From: Spinellus fusiger
Lineage: Eukaryota; Mucoromycota; Mucoromycetes; Mucorales; Phycomycetaceae
Direction of reading: 5' to 3'
Assembly (NCBI GenBank): GCA_025094145.1
Contig: JALLLS010000001.1
Coordinates: forward strand, 124,001-188,000
DNA: 64,000 nt
This document shows positions 20,636 through 33,012 of the stretch, one piece after another. The notes beneath the pieces are model-generated. The model did no database searches. It saw only the letters and a program-made list of their open reading frames with translations, and was not told the origin of the DNA. Within the stretch, counting starts at the first letter, position 1. Every line of letters starts with the position of its first letter. The translations under genes and the position numbers were made by a program.

Positions 20636-22783
20636 CTAGTTACTCATACAGTAACTTTGGTCAGGATCCTCTGATACACTGCCAGTCATTGGATCGACTT
20701 GAACCACATCACATATTGCAATGGACTGCAGATAAGTACCGGGAAAAGGGATCGGGTGATATCTAAAGACTCCTCGAGCAACCAGACCATAAGAATAACG
20801 AATTATGCGTGACCTGATAGACATAGATCAGTCTCTTTTGTGAATGATCATTCATATTTACTGACCATCGCTCACTGCCACTTTTATCAGCACCAGGCGA
20901 TTTGATACGTATTTGACTAATGCTCACTGTATTTCTTTTTGAAAAGTAAGTGGAGGGAATGGACAAAGGTTCATCAAAACGATAGAAACTTCCCAAATAT
21001 TCAGCAGGATCAGCACCTAGCAAGAGTGAGGGACGTATCCACTTTTTTACTTACCAGCAGTATGTCCATCCTTGTCAGTAGTATTTAAAGAGAGAGGAAC
21101 AATCTGGCTAAATCCAAACATACTGATATCTGCTTCTGCTATCTTCACAGTCCACCAATTCCAATTGAGTGTCTTTACATGAAGATCAAAGATCAGTTCT
21201 TTATCAGAAGCAAGAACTCTGCCCATCTCTACTTGGGTGTTTTCTAGTGGTTTTGCTCGATAGAGAAGAATCATGAAAAAGAACACACACAAAAACATCA
21301 CACCCAGAACAGTGTGCTGTAGCCTGTATTCAACTATAAATGAGATTGTACTGTACTGTAATATACTGTACTATACTATGGGATGGGATGGGATGGGGAT
21401 CAACTGGCTACTTACCAACCCTTTTTGGATCGACTACGAGGACGTCCTATTCTTAGCAGAGGAGCTCCCTCATCATCGCTCGTATAGCCATCCCCATAAG
21501 AAGGCCCTTGGGAGGATGGTGTGTAGTGTTTGCGGGACCTTCGACTGGTGTGTCTATCCTCGCCCTGCTGCCCTCTTGAGTTCTTTCCATAGTCCCTTTT
21601 GGATCTGTAGGGATAATCTATAACATGATTACGGAGTCTTGGTCGATAGTCTCCTGCTTCTTCATCCACCCTTGGCTCATTCACAGCAGGTGGTTTGAAT
21701 AAATCCCCAAAGATTCCCTTTCTTCTCTCTGGCATATCCGCATTACCTGATAATGACTGAATGGAGTGTGCTCTGTGGAGTGAGCCATTGTCCGAGTAGA
21801 ATGAATAAGGCTGATTAGAGAGATGGGTGGTCATCTCTGATCCACTGTAGGGGTAAACATATTGTTCATTTTCATCCGAGTCTGTTGGGGGTGTATTTAG
21901 ATGTAGATGTTATCAGTGCCCATATCAATGCCACAGTCACTATCTCTATAACTCTATGACTCTATTACCCTCCACATTGGACACTGCGTCCACCAGGTTA
22001 CGATGAAATACTTCTGCTGGACTTGCTGTTCCACCCAATGTAGCCATAGAACGCTTCTTTCGCTTACTAAAAGAAGCTGGAGCACGGTAGCGTTCAGGCT
22101 AATGGCATGAATAGTGTGAGTAGGCTCAAGCCATAACAATCCATAACAATAACAATCAGAATCACTGGCAGTACCTCTTTTGGATTGGAGCCTCGTCTTC
22201 TTTCACTTGTGGGTGTGTTGGGTGTGTACAGCGGTGTACTATTGGCAGGTGTTTGCTGCACAGTAGAATGGGTGCTTTTTGGAGGCGATAATTGGGGTGG
22301 AAGAGGCATATGCAGTAAGGAAGGAGGGGGTGAGGAACTATTGAGTGGTAATCGAGTACGGTGCTTGTGTTCACCCGTCTCTACTGTCTTGTCGTGATCA
22401 AGAAGAGAGGAATGAGAAGATGTAGATGTAGATGGCTGTGGTACTGCACTCATAGCCAGTGGTTGTGGCTCAAAGTGGGCTTTTTCTACAGTGAGGTTAC
22501 GATCAAAGTTGGACAGGAGAAGATCGCGACATAGGTTCTGTGGGCACTTATCAGTAGGAAGGGTTGCAAACTTATTAAGAAATTGCTTTTTAGGCGGATT
22601 AGGTCTCGGATGAGCCATGAGGGTTGAGGTGGTGTCGGGCATGAGAGGAGTGTGTGTAGCTTTTGAGTCTAAAGGCATAAGAGGGCTGGTTTTAGAGGGT
22701 GCCAAAGACATGAAAAGGCCAAAGAGTGACGTTACATGGCCGTTGTGCATACCGGGAGACTTGGCGTAGTGTTTCTTCGGCAT
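20636..22783 (-). CDS. VAC7: Vac7, vacuolar regulator of PI(3,5)P2 synthesis
   Basis: Vacuolar membrane activator of the Fab1 lipid kinase complex in fungi. Exons on the minus strand: 22783-22175, 22098-21969, 21881-21416, 21323-21055, 21016-20866, 20813-20636; 600 residues. The N-terminal ~400 residues are low-complexity and cytosolic, with the conserved block TASPAEVFHRNLVDAVSNVE followed by DSDENEQYVYPYSG. A single membrane helix lies at about 405-425 (VLGVMFLCVFFFMILLY). The lumenal domain is LEA-2-like: SDKELIFDLHV, NWNWWTVKIAEADI, LGSFYRFDEPLSIP, and IIRYSYGLVARGVFRYH. Several Ser/Pro-rich stretches suggest phosphorylation. The fifth exon uses a gtcagt donor, chosen because it alone keeps phase. 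Shorter than the yeast protein. Confidence 0.9.
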
Positions 22784-23099
22784 AAAGAAGCCGGTGGAAC
22801 TTGGAGAAGAAACAAGCAGAGACTATAGAGACTATAGAGACTATAGAGACTATAGAGACTATAGAGACTATAGAGATATAAAGAGATATAAAGAGATATA
22901 GGTGTCTAAGTAGATGGAAGTGAATAGCACTGGCTCTTATTCATAAGCCATTGAATTCTATGGAGATTCACAGGGGGTTTACTTGTGGGGCGTCTTTAAA
23001 GAACAGAGAGTTATGTATTAATAAAGGTGTTTTATTAGGTTTGATTCCATTCTTTACTAGTGTAGTATGGTGTAGTGTAGTAAGTTGGAGATCCATGAA
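22784..23099. other. VAC7 promoter spacer with tandem 9-bp repeat
   Basis: 22818-22895 is a tandem array of actatagag units passing into gatataaa/gagatata units. The rest is VAC7 upstream DNA and the 3' UTR of the next gene. Confidence 0.6.
22818..22895. repeat. Short tandem repeat (gactatagag / agatataaag)
   Basis: About seven units of a 9-10-bp motif then three of a 10-bp derivative, just upstream of VAC7. Directly seen; any regulatory role is unknown. Confidence 0.85.
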
Positions 23100-26000
23100 C
23101 TAGTCTTCTTCTTCCTCTTCTTCTTCCTCTCTATCATTACCATGACCATGATCATTGTCTTCTTCCTCTTCTACTTGCAAGAATTCATCATCGTCATTTT
23201 CACGCATAACATCTCCCTCTTCATTCAACACTTCTTCTCTATCAATAAACTCTGCATCTTCTTCTTCAATAAACTCCTCAATAAACTCTTGTTCACTGGC
23301 ATTCTCGATATAGTCTTCTTCTTCTTTTCTTCTTTTTACTGCTGATGTGGGTTGTGGTGTGCCAGTAACATAAAGAGTCACCACTCTAGTAGGAAAGTCA
23401 GGCACAACCTCATCCTCAGAAGCCACAGGCACTGTCACCAATTGAGCAAATGGACAGAGCATATCAGAAGGATCATAATGACGCTCTTCCAAGGCCACCG
23501 GCTCACATGCAGACACTTGCTTATGGAACTCAATCCCTCTCTCTTGCAATGACTCCAACTGTCCCATTTCCCCCCACAGATCCAACAGTGGCAGACGATT
23601 CAAGGAGGGCAGTGGAGGAAACAGCGGTGACTCTGTCCTGTGCTTCTCATTCATCAGGGGCACTCGGAAAAGAGACACTGCCAAAGAATAGTCTTCATAG
23701 ATGTGAGAACCCAACTCCAAATGGCGTGTGGAGAAGCTGGTGTAGTTCTCATAGTTGGGATACAACATCACATAGCCACGCAGGTACGCCAATTCTTCAA
23801 AATAGCGTCTCCATGAAGTCATCCATTGGCTGGACCGTGTGTTGGGCACCTGGATCATCTGCAGATTCTTCTTGACTTGATCTGCTAAACGAACAGTAAC
23901 ATAGTCATGGAACTCACGCCAATGCTCGGGGAAGAACAGAGCACCTGAAGTGCTGGGGGCTTGCATAAGGTAAGGAGAGTGACGAGGATAGCCAAATCTC
24001 TCCAAAGTGGTGTCTGGTGCAAAGATACGACGGCCCTTGGGATCTGTCTCCATCAGACGTGGAGAGTAAAGACTGATCCCAAACATGGAGGCAGTTTCCT
24101 TGAGGGTTTCTGGAGAATACCGATAGCGAAGAAGCGTGTATTTGGCCCATACGTAAAACAGACTGGACACTTCGACTCCTTCATCCAACATGATCACATA
24201 CTCATGATTGTGGGTGGGGTACCATGCTTCTACAAACAGTGGCATTGGATCTACTTTTACAATACGATGACGAATGGTCTTTTCACCGTGAGGCCATGGC
24301 AAGTGATTGACAAATGCCTGAGTCACTCTATCACTGGTCTGCTCCATGACAATCGTCATATCAATGGTGTCTCCCAGGTAAAGAGCACGGGCAGCTGATT
24401 TGACAAGACGAGACAGTGAGTTTGGACTCTTGTCTGTTATTATCACTAGTTGGATAGTAAAAGAGTGCCATTCTGCTCTTGGGAATGGGTGGACATGTTT
24501 ATTGTTATAATAATAATAATGGTTGTTATGATGGTTGTTATGGTGATGGTTATGATAAGAATGGTTATAATGATCACTTACGTTCCAACGAGTCAAGAGG
24601 CAAGTCAGCCATCCATAGGGACTGGCCAATGTCTCTTGCTGGCAATCCAATGACAGTGGCATTCACCTGTTTCCCTGCTGAACGGATACTCTCTGCCATG
24701 ACAGGTGTCTTTTGTTTTCCATGGAGAAGAATCCTAGGCTGTAGACGCTCTAATAGACGCAGGAGACTGTACTCAATAGTAGTGGCTCTCTCCCATGCCA
24801 TAAAAGAAGAGGGGTAGATGGGTGTGGGCTCAATACTCAGTGCATAGACACTGATGTTGGTGCAGGATGAACTGTACTTTTGAATCACAGAGATCACTTC
24901 TTCATCGGAGAGTCCTTGCTTCTCTCCTGTAGTGATCAAAGAGAGGGGTAGGTTCTGTCGCTTAAAACTGCATATCAAAGGCACAAACTCGTTCAATTCT
25001 TGATGCCCCTCCAAGACAATCACAATGCCACCTCTGCTGCTCTCTGTGTCCTTTCTGCTGGGATCGTGGGTGTCTGCCTTCAAGTAGCTGTCTATTCTTC
25101 TGAATTCTGTGTTCATTTCTCTCTCACGGAGAATGTCTCTGTTCAATGCACGGCAAAGATCTTGCTTTTCGGTGTCTGTTTGGATATTCCCCCAGGCAGA
25201 TGTGTTGATGGGATTCACAGGCACAACAAGACAGGGGGCTCCGGTATGTTGGTAGACAGCATAGCTTATTAAGTGACCAAGAAAACTAGAGGGCCATGGT
25301 GGGTTATCCAATGGAAGAGTAGAGGCCACAGTACTCCACCAGGATCTTTTTAATAACCAGGTGTCTTTGATGATCTGTCCGTGGTGCATTGACAGCTCCT
25401 TGTGGGCTGAGGGCCAACACTCCATAGCAGACACTTGTTCAGAGAAGGTGGCTGCCTCAGTTCCCATCAAAACATGGCTGTATTCTTCTATACTGGACAG
25501 CCGTAAAATTGACTCCAGGTAGTTGGGGCCTGGCATAACCTTTGGATTAAGAATCCACACATAGTCAGTGGCAGTACGGGAGGCTACAGAAATCCAGCTG
25601 ATGCCTGTGTCGTGGGTGGCTATGGTGTGGACGTGTGGGCTGTTGGTCCACCCACTTATTATGGAGGCAACATGGACATACTCCTGGGGAGGACATACAA
25701 TCCAGATAGCTTCAGGCACTATGGATTGGGATAGGATACTTTGTAATTGGAGGTGGAGGTCGGGTAGAGATGTGTTGGAGGTATGTATCAGTGCTACTAC
25801 AGACACTGTTCTTGCCTCTCTGTCAGTCCATGCTATCGGCTGTTGGTCTATTTTCTGCTGGAGAGACAGGAGAGAGAGAAGGGGTGGTGGTTGTGTTCTC
25901 TGTGGTGGTGAGGAGGTGTGGAGACTGTGCAGCAGAAGTGAACGCAGCAGACTGCTATCCACCCACTGAGAAGTGTCTGGGTAGTCTATATGAGGAGGTA

Positions 26001-26379
26001 TAGGCTGTTGAAGTTGTTGTGGTTGTTGTGGTGTTGTCTTGATGAGGTAACTGTACACTAATAACAGCACCACTGTACACCCTACAGCCCACTTTGCTAG
26101 TCGGTGGGTGGGTCTTAGGCGTCGGTGCAAAGAGAAGCGAGAAAAGAAGTGAGGGAGTCTGAGGTGGTGGGTGGGTTCTGCTGTGTTTGTTGAGCTGTGA
26201 TAGTAGGCTTGTTTTCCTGTGTGTCTGCGAGAGAGAGTGCCTGCCCTTCCCTGCTCATCGTCACTTTCTAGTATGTGGAGAGTGTCTAGCATAAACGACC
26301 AATGAAAGAGTGAATCTTCTACCTTTTGCCATTGCCCAGACAGAAGGTGAGACAAGTCACAATCCTCCGATCCGATCAT
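23100..26379 (-). CDS. Putative type II membrane glycosyltransferase with acidic tail
   Basis: Two exons on the minus strand, 26379-24582 and 24472-23100, 1056 residues. One membrane helix at about 97-113 (WAVGCTVVLLLVYSYLI) follows an R/H-rich cytosolic tail, the layout of Golgi type II enzymes. Two GT-A-like blocks can be read: VSVVALIHTSNTSLPDLHLQL...YVWILNPKVMPGPNYLES in the first half, and IQLVIITDKSPNSLSRLV...YVIMLDEGVEVSSLFY in exon 2. DEGVEVS stands where a DxD metal site would be expected. The last ~70 residues are mostly Glu and Asp. I recall similar fungal GT2-like proteins without a proven substrate. Family and function are inference; the gene model is firm because the splice gives ERQWHSFTIQLV in frame. 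The intron is rich in TAA/ATA repeats. Confidence 0.72.
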
Positions 26380-26554
26380 ATATCATATCATATCATATCA
26401 TATCATATCATACCACATTGCATCACTATAAAGGAGAATAAAGGGTGTGATCTTTAGTGTAGTGGTGTGTTTATTCACTCTGTTGATCCATCTATAGCCA
26501 CAGATCTATCTACAGTTATAGCCACAGATCTACTCTTTAGACTGCAGTGAAAGA
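26380..26554. other. Short promoter spacer with atatc repeat
   Basis: Begins with a pentanucleotide run, (atatc)n, ending near 26412. It lies immediately 5' of the glycosyltransferase start and downstream of the beta-helix gene stop. Confidence 0.7.
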
Positions 26555-28545
26555 CTACGCTGGATCAGTTCCTCTGATCCTTCTCTCTTTTAGCTGGGCC
26601 ATGTACAAACTAAGGGGAGATACCATCGTATCAGGAGACTCCTCCCATCCCCAAGGGTGAGTGAAATGGCGTGGTTTTGATCTTTTGGACGAACTTCCCA
26701 CTGAAATAAACCACTCATTAGAATAAATACATTATGCTATGACTCTGTTATCAACACTTACCAAGGAAATTATTGCCTAGAGGAGGCCTCTGCACCACCA
26801 TACCACCATGGGCTACGGTATTCCATACTACTGAATTGGCTCCTGACCATCCATGTCCAGTGCCCGCATCGTATCTGTCTTGAATAAGAAGTTGTCCTTC
26901 TATATTACAGTCTGCAGATACATGTCAATCAACCTGATCTACTCTATCACTCTTCTGTTCACTTACTATCATACAGCTGTCCAGTGGCTATGTACAGAGC
27001 AAGAGCAAGAGCAAAAGCAAGAGCAAGAAATATAAATATAAAAGAATGGGTTATCATCTACAGGACACATACTCTACAGATGGAAATACACTTACACCAC
27101 TTCATATGAGGCCCTACATCCCCATTCTTTGCTACTGCTGTACTCTTATATACAACATTGGGACCTGGGATTCTTCCCTTGTAGGAATAGGCATGGAAAC
27201 TATACTCTGAATGGCATTGATCAATCAGCACCATCTGTCCAGAAATCTCAAATGCAAACTGTCCTACTAAGGAAGCTGGTTTGCTGGGATTGGAAGGAAG
27301 TGGCTGTGGAAAAGTGTGGAGGCAGTGCTAATCCACCATCATTAAGAATACTTTATCTCTGCACCTTACCTCAAGCGTAATAGCTACTCCATTAGTGCCT
27401 ACTCTTATAAAGTTGCGCCACCAAACAGACTTTACATGGCGCACCCAGCAATTCTCAGTATGCTGCATGGTAATCAGGAAATGGTCAAACATCTCTGCTG
27501 CAAATCGATAGTCCATGACATTGTTCTTCTCTGCCTGCATAATAGCATCCGGCCCTCTCAAGTGATTGGCAGGGAAGGTACATTCCAGGTACTGGACACC
27601 CACTCTTTGCACCCGTCTGTTCTCGTACATCTCCACAAACCCACCTCCATACTTGGAGGAAAGACTGCTGGTCAATGGCTCATTCAGAGTCAATAGCTTG
27701 CCACTGTCCTCCACCTTGATGATTCTACGGAGATGTTCAAAGCGCCCTGGTTTCCAGCCGTGGTTCTTACTCACATCCCCCTTGGGATGAATAATATGCA
27801 TACCAATGGTTTCTATCCACGCCTGATTAAAGGCTACAGCCACCACAACATTGTCTCCTTGTTTGAAGCGGTGACTGTAACGCACACGGACCTGGGTATG
27901 GCCTACAGGAATGTAATCATCGACAATAGGCACACGTTTCTTGGCAGGAACATTGGCCTCTCCTTCAATTTGGATCAGGTGGGTAGTGGTGAGAGGAGAC
28001 ATGGCTTCTGTGGCGACAAGCACAGTACCGCCCTCTGGATGGCCTTGAAGCACAACCCCTGAGGAACGCATGGACAGTGGTTTGGAGAGATAAAAGGTGC
28101 CTTTGCCCAATTGGAGTGCACCTCTGAATCCATTGGGGAGTTCTGGTAGACTGCCTATATGTGTCAAAGCCTCTTGTAATCTCTCAGAGTCATCCAAGAG
28201 AGTGTCTGTGGCGTTGAGGTGGACGGCGACAGGGATTTCTTCTGGTGTAGGCAAATCTGTGTGTCCTTCGTTGTAACCAGCACCTGAAAAGTCGATAATA
28301 CGGTCGCCTTGTTCATTGTAGGGCATGTATACCAACTGGCTGCTGTCTGGTGATAAAGACACTATTCTTGCACAAGGACCTTGACATGAGCCAATGTCAT
28401 CTATGGGCCATGGTGGGTTATGAGAGGTATGCTGGGACATGATGGAGTCAAAAGAGACACTGTGGTCTATGCGGGTGGTAGCAGCCAGTGCTAGGTGTTC
28501 AAATGTATGGAGAGTTGTCTTGAGAAGATGTTCTACACCTTTCAT
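26555..28545 (-). CDS. Right-handed beta-helix protein, DUF4955/pectate-lyase-like
   Basis: Five exons on the minus strand: 28545-27370, 27258-27096, 26987-26967, 26911-26762, 26700-26555; 551 residues, all phases consistent. The third exon is a 21-nt microexon encoding the TGQLYD segment. RIIDFSGAGYNEGHTDLP followed by the DSERLQEALTHIG helix resembles the N-terminal turn of parallel beta-helix (pectate-lyase-fold) proteins. Later repeats include NCWVRHVKSVWWRNF, MVLIDQCHSEYSFHAY and DRYDAGTGHGWSGANSVVWN. No signal peptide is evident at the annotated start. Enzyme activity (lyase or hydrolase on a polysaccharide) is inference from fold only. It is next to the glycosyltransferase-like gene, which may or may not be meaningful. 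Confidence 0.78.
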
Positions 28546-30192
28546 AGAGCCTAAGGATTGTAATATAAAGTGCTAAGGATAGGATTTTGTCTGTTTTATT
28601 TCATAGGAGGGCCAGATATTTCCGGACACAAGGAAAAGGGTCTTTATTTGTATAAGGTAAATGAGAAATGCCTGACGAAATGCATTCACATGTAGGTAGA
28701 AAGTGATTGAATAGCAGCCAGCCATTTGCTCTCTCTCTCATTTCTTTTCTTTTTTGCTCTGTTTTTCTGCTGTTTTGTTAGGGGAAAGAAGTAAGACTGT
28801 TCACTATAGATAGAAAGACGCTCTGTTGATGGTAGAGAAGCGTCAATCTCTTTTTCCGTCTTTCTTTGCCTGTTGAACTACCTACTGAACTACCTATGTA
28901 CATACAGAGAGATTCTACACTCTAAAGATTCCCATTCTGCACGAGGAAAATGAGTCTTATTTATGGCTCTTGTACCATCAACAAAGCCAATATGAATGGG
29001 TTAAGGTTGTAGGCGATCATTTCCATTTCTGTTTCTATCTTAATCTCTATCTTAATCTCTATCTTCATTATTCTCTTGGCCAAAGGTATAACCATGGAAT
29101 AGGCCTATTCTTATTAGATAAATAAAGAATCCAGCGATTTGCATCGACTCCTAATATAGGAACAATGGAAGATACAAACACAAAGGATGATATGTAGGCA
29201 TAATGATGACGATAATGACTATCAATAGGACCAGTTTAATAACCCCTTCCCCACTGCCACTCCAAATACAACTACAGATGCAGACATACCTATTGGACTA
29301 GAATGCCATCTACTATACTATCTATACCACTCCTTCCCTTTCTCCCTCTTTCTGTCTCTATTCTTAATACATCTATTCGTAATAATAATAAAGAGGGAAG
29401 AAAATAAAGGCTTCTTTATGGATAAACTGTAGCAAGAACAAGAACAAAGAGCAAGCTACTGTATTACAGATATCACTGAAAAAGACAAACTCAATGCTAT
29501 CTGGGTCTTCCCCTACAAGTGTAGTACACAAGAAAAAGAAAAAAGAAAACGAATCACCTATCGATCTGTTAGGCACACGCATAATTAGCACTTGCTTAAT
29601 AAATTCCTCTGCACTGGAGGCTGGCCTTTTTTCTTCTTCCTCCTCCTTTTATAGCCTATTCTATCTCGAGATTAGATTCTATCTTTCATCTCTTAAACTC
29701 ATATCAGCCCATGTCTATTTGCTATAGTACCACTAAAATAGCAAATCCTACTAAGAGAATTAAACTATGTATGTAATTTACACTCATCTATATTTCTACT
29801 ATATTCTTTTGTACATTTGCCACATGTTTATAATTAGTGAAAGATGATGATTATCCCGTGCAATAAACGATGTCATTAAGCAGTCTTTGCATATCATCAC
29901 TACAGCCCTACCTTTCTTGAACACACCATTGTTATTGGAAGATTACAAATTGCGCTTTTATGAAAAAGATGAAAAAAAAGAGAGACAAGGGGGTGTTTTT
30001 TTTTTGTGCCGAAGAAGAAAGAGTGTTATTTACTCTACACACTATCTATCAAGATATGCGCACTTTGAAAAGATATATACATTGTCAGCATTTTACAAAA
30101 GAAGAAAAGAGTGTTGGAAGAGAGGAGTGGCGGTGGCGGTGGCGGTGGCAGACTGATAGAAAGAGAGAGAAAAGGTATGTAGGCGTGACTCA
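28546..30192. other. Intergenic region, no gene recognised
   Basis: 1.65 kb between the beta-helix start and the LEA-2 gene stop. Short open frames on both strands (for example 29494-29727) are low-complexity and match nothing I know. aatctctatctt repeats occur near 29036-29066 and a GGTGGC run at 30128-30150. I see no tRNA or other RNA signature. Confidence 0.5.
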
Positions 30193-31513
30193 TTAACTAC
30201 CAAACATTTGGCTAAGTGAGTCAGTATTCAATCCTGGTAATGCATCGCTCTGTTTGTTTTGATGTTTGTTGTTTGTTATAGAGATCATTTGCATTGTTGT
30301 ATTTGTAGTTGTTTTTAGCATGGATAGAAACACAAGGAAAAAAAAAGAAAAAAGAAAAACAGAAAAGAAAAGAAAAGAAGAAAATTGCCCCCTTGAATGA
30401 GTATTGTGTGTACAACTTGTTTTTTGTGTCTGTAACTTACATCCAATGGACAAGGAAAATTGGCACTAGACCCGATAGTAATGGGCACAGTGAACAGAAG
30501 CACTCGGGCATTTAGCTGAATATTGTATTGAATATTAAGGTCTTGCTTTGGACCACCGGTAAGGCCGCATTTGTCAGCAATACTACCGAGAATCGATAAG
30601 TTGGGATCGGTGGCGGGGTTGTACTTGATTGTGAATGGAAAGGTAAAATTGGTATTGCTGTTGACAGGAACATATTGGTAATCTAGATAGCCATCGCCAA
30701 TGGGTACTATTACTGAGGGTTGGTCAGGAAAAGGGTAATAGGCCTAGGTAGAATAAGTACAAGTAAACACGGATGGTTGTGGATTAGCACGGATAAATAA
30801 TATTCACTACTGCTGACAGCGGCTATAGATTCAGGCAGCAGTGATATTCCTCATTATGGATACATATTGATAGGTAAATTAATACTTACAGAAGCCGCCA
30901 TGTTGGTGAGGTAGATGGGAAATATATTGGCACTCACAATATTCACAATAAGGCCAAATCCTATAGTAAGTACTTCACCACTAATTGCAATTGTAGACTG
31001 TGAACTGCTACCAAGAGGTGCAATGCCCTGGAACTCGATTGTTGGCATTTTAAAGGTAGCAAGAATAGATCCAATGACAATGACGACAATGATAATGGCT
31101 ATAATGAAGCACCACACCACCCGAGTAGCCCAGAGAGGAAGACAGCAGGCACAACAAAGACATCGTACACAACGATTTCTATTGGGCATTCTCCGTCTCT
31201 TTCCTGACACTTTCTCAGAGAATTCAGCAGTGGCATAGGCAGCCTCAAGTTGCACAGTGTCCTTTACCATGGCATCTGGATTAAACAGTATACAATGAGT
31301 TCATTCTTTATAGGACAGTGGAGTAGCCAGAGGCCTACCTTTTTCTACCAATATTTTATCAGTAGCAGGGGTCTGTACAAGTGTAGAGGGGGAAGAGGAC
31401 GACCAAGAAGGGGAATGGCTGTGTCCCTCAGTGTTGGTGGCAGGTGTGGAGGAGAGGATAGGTCGGGAGGGTGACAATGTAAAGATATCATTATCTAAAG
31501 GAGTATCTGCCAT
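30193..31513 (-). CDS. LEA-2 (WHy-like) domain membrane protein
   Basis: Four exons on the minus strand: 31513-31339, 31275-30890, 30743-30441, 30249-30193; 306 residues, phases consistent. The N-terminal ~90 residues are Ser/Thr/Pro-rich. A cysteine cluster (RCVRCLCCACC, about 94-104) precedes a strong membrane helix at about 111-133, suggesting palmitoylation near the membrane. The rest is a LEA-2-like beta domain: FGLIVNIVSANIFPIYLTNM, FPFTIKYNPATDPN, LNARVLLFTVPITIG. The C-terminus is short (SLSQMFGS). Role unknown; LEA-2 domains of this topology are linked to lipid or membrane contact functions in Vac7 and Tag1, and Vac7 itself lies 8 kb away. The first exon's TIR-like or signal features are absent. 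Confidence 0.8.
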
Positions 31514-33010
31514 TGTGACTGGAGATTGTTATCTTCTTTTGTAAGGAATAAAGAAGAGTCCAAGGTGGCTGAAGAATAGATTCAGAATGAGAAGTAAAGA
31601 AAGAAACCAATTAATAGTAAAACTGATTATCTCATTTATAGTATTACGGATTGCAAGGCCGAAAAGGAAGAACTTCACGAAATGGACTATTTTCAAGATA
31701 AAAATCCGCCAAGAATCCTCACACAACTTCATTACAATCCCGACACTCTTTATCCATAGTACATCTAATATAAAAGAAGAGTATTAATACATGCAGAATA
31801 AGGGATGAAAGAAGGAGGAGGAGACCCTATAATGCTGATGTCTATTCACCTTATTTAAGCTTTTATGCTACTTGAAACAGTAACAAGACCGTAGCCTCTT
31901 CTGTGTCTGCTTATTTCTTACTTACTTTTTTAAAAAACAAGTCTTTAGGCTGATAATGCTCAGTAAACCTACTAAGCTCCTAAAGCACAGATACCATATA
32001 TCTCACACCTTCCATAAACGTCGCATTAGGTGCATATGCCACAAATATTACACACCCTATAAATACTATACATACTATACATATCACAAATATACCCCAA
32101 AATATCGGTCACAAAAGAATACAGTCTGCCTTTGTTGGCTTGGTTCTGCCATAATAAACTTGTCATTATGTTAACATGAAAGGAGAAAGCAATTTGGAAT
32201 CAAAAATAAATACAGTATCCACCGTTTAAACATAAAATAAAATGTTTTTAAATATAGATAAATGAGACATTTCAGTAAATGAATAAGACACCTTTATAAA
32301 GGCGATAGACAAAAATATACGACTGTTCAAAGACTTGTATTGGTATTTCTGGAGGAGTGTAGTAGTCGCTCTAAATGAGTAGTACTATTATTTATATTTT
32401 GGTTGGCACAAAGGACAGTTATAGAACAATAGGAAAAATGACTCTGTCCAATGTAGTAGCTATAGAAAATTGAATCATAAGACACACAAATCCCATGTAT
32501 GTCCTCATCATCCTCATCCTCACCATCATAGGTCTATAAAAGAACATTGGTATTGAAAGAAAAAGAAGGCTCAATACAACCCCAGAAAAAAAACTATCGG
32601 TGATGGCTATTGGTACAGGAAGAAAGGGAAAAGGATACTGCAAATTAAACAAGGTAGTATATTGGATTGTCCACTGTAGTATACTGCTTCTTAATAAATG
32701 ACCATAGGAATAGAGAGCTATTGCTAGTGAATAACACCAATGTCACTCATGCTAGCAGCAGTTTATACTGGTAAACTGTCCAATTGTCTTAATTTCGGGT
32801 TAAAATAAACCCTCTTTGTCTAAAAATGAACTCACGCTTATCTACAGAAAATGGTATATCATATAAAATTCAATTTACAATTTGTCTCTTTTTAGAGTAA
32901 AATGCTGTATGATAGAATTACAATAACCTCTCTTGTTCAACTCACATTTGTACAACATTAAGTATAGTCTTCACCATCTATAATTCTGTACCATTTAATA
33001 AGTTGAACTC
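31514..33010. other. Intergenic transition from gene-rich to transposon-rich DNA
   Basis: 1.5 kb, AT-rich. Contains the LEA-2 promoter. 32030-32105 has many tatacatac/tataaatac repeats. No supported ORF or RNA gene. Confidence 0.5.
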
Positions 33011-33012
33011 TA

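Noticed and set aside
20823..20862. gtaaat donor for VAC7 exon 5
   Set aside because: It breaks the phase with the next exon; the gtcagt donor 4 nt earlier restores ERWSRIIRYSYG.
22818..22895. Tandem repeat considered as a CRISPR-like array
   Set aside because: Units are 9-10 bp with no spacers, in a eukaryotic promoter; a simple microsatellite.
29373..30156. Short open frames on both strands in 29.4-30.2 kb
   Set aside because: Low-complexity translations without start context, splice partners or family resemblance.
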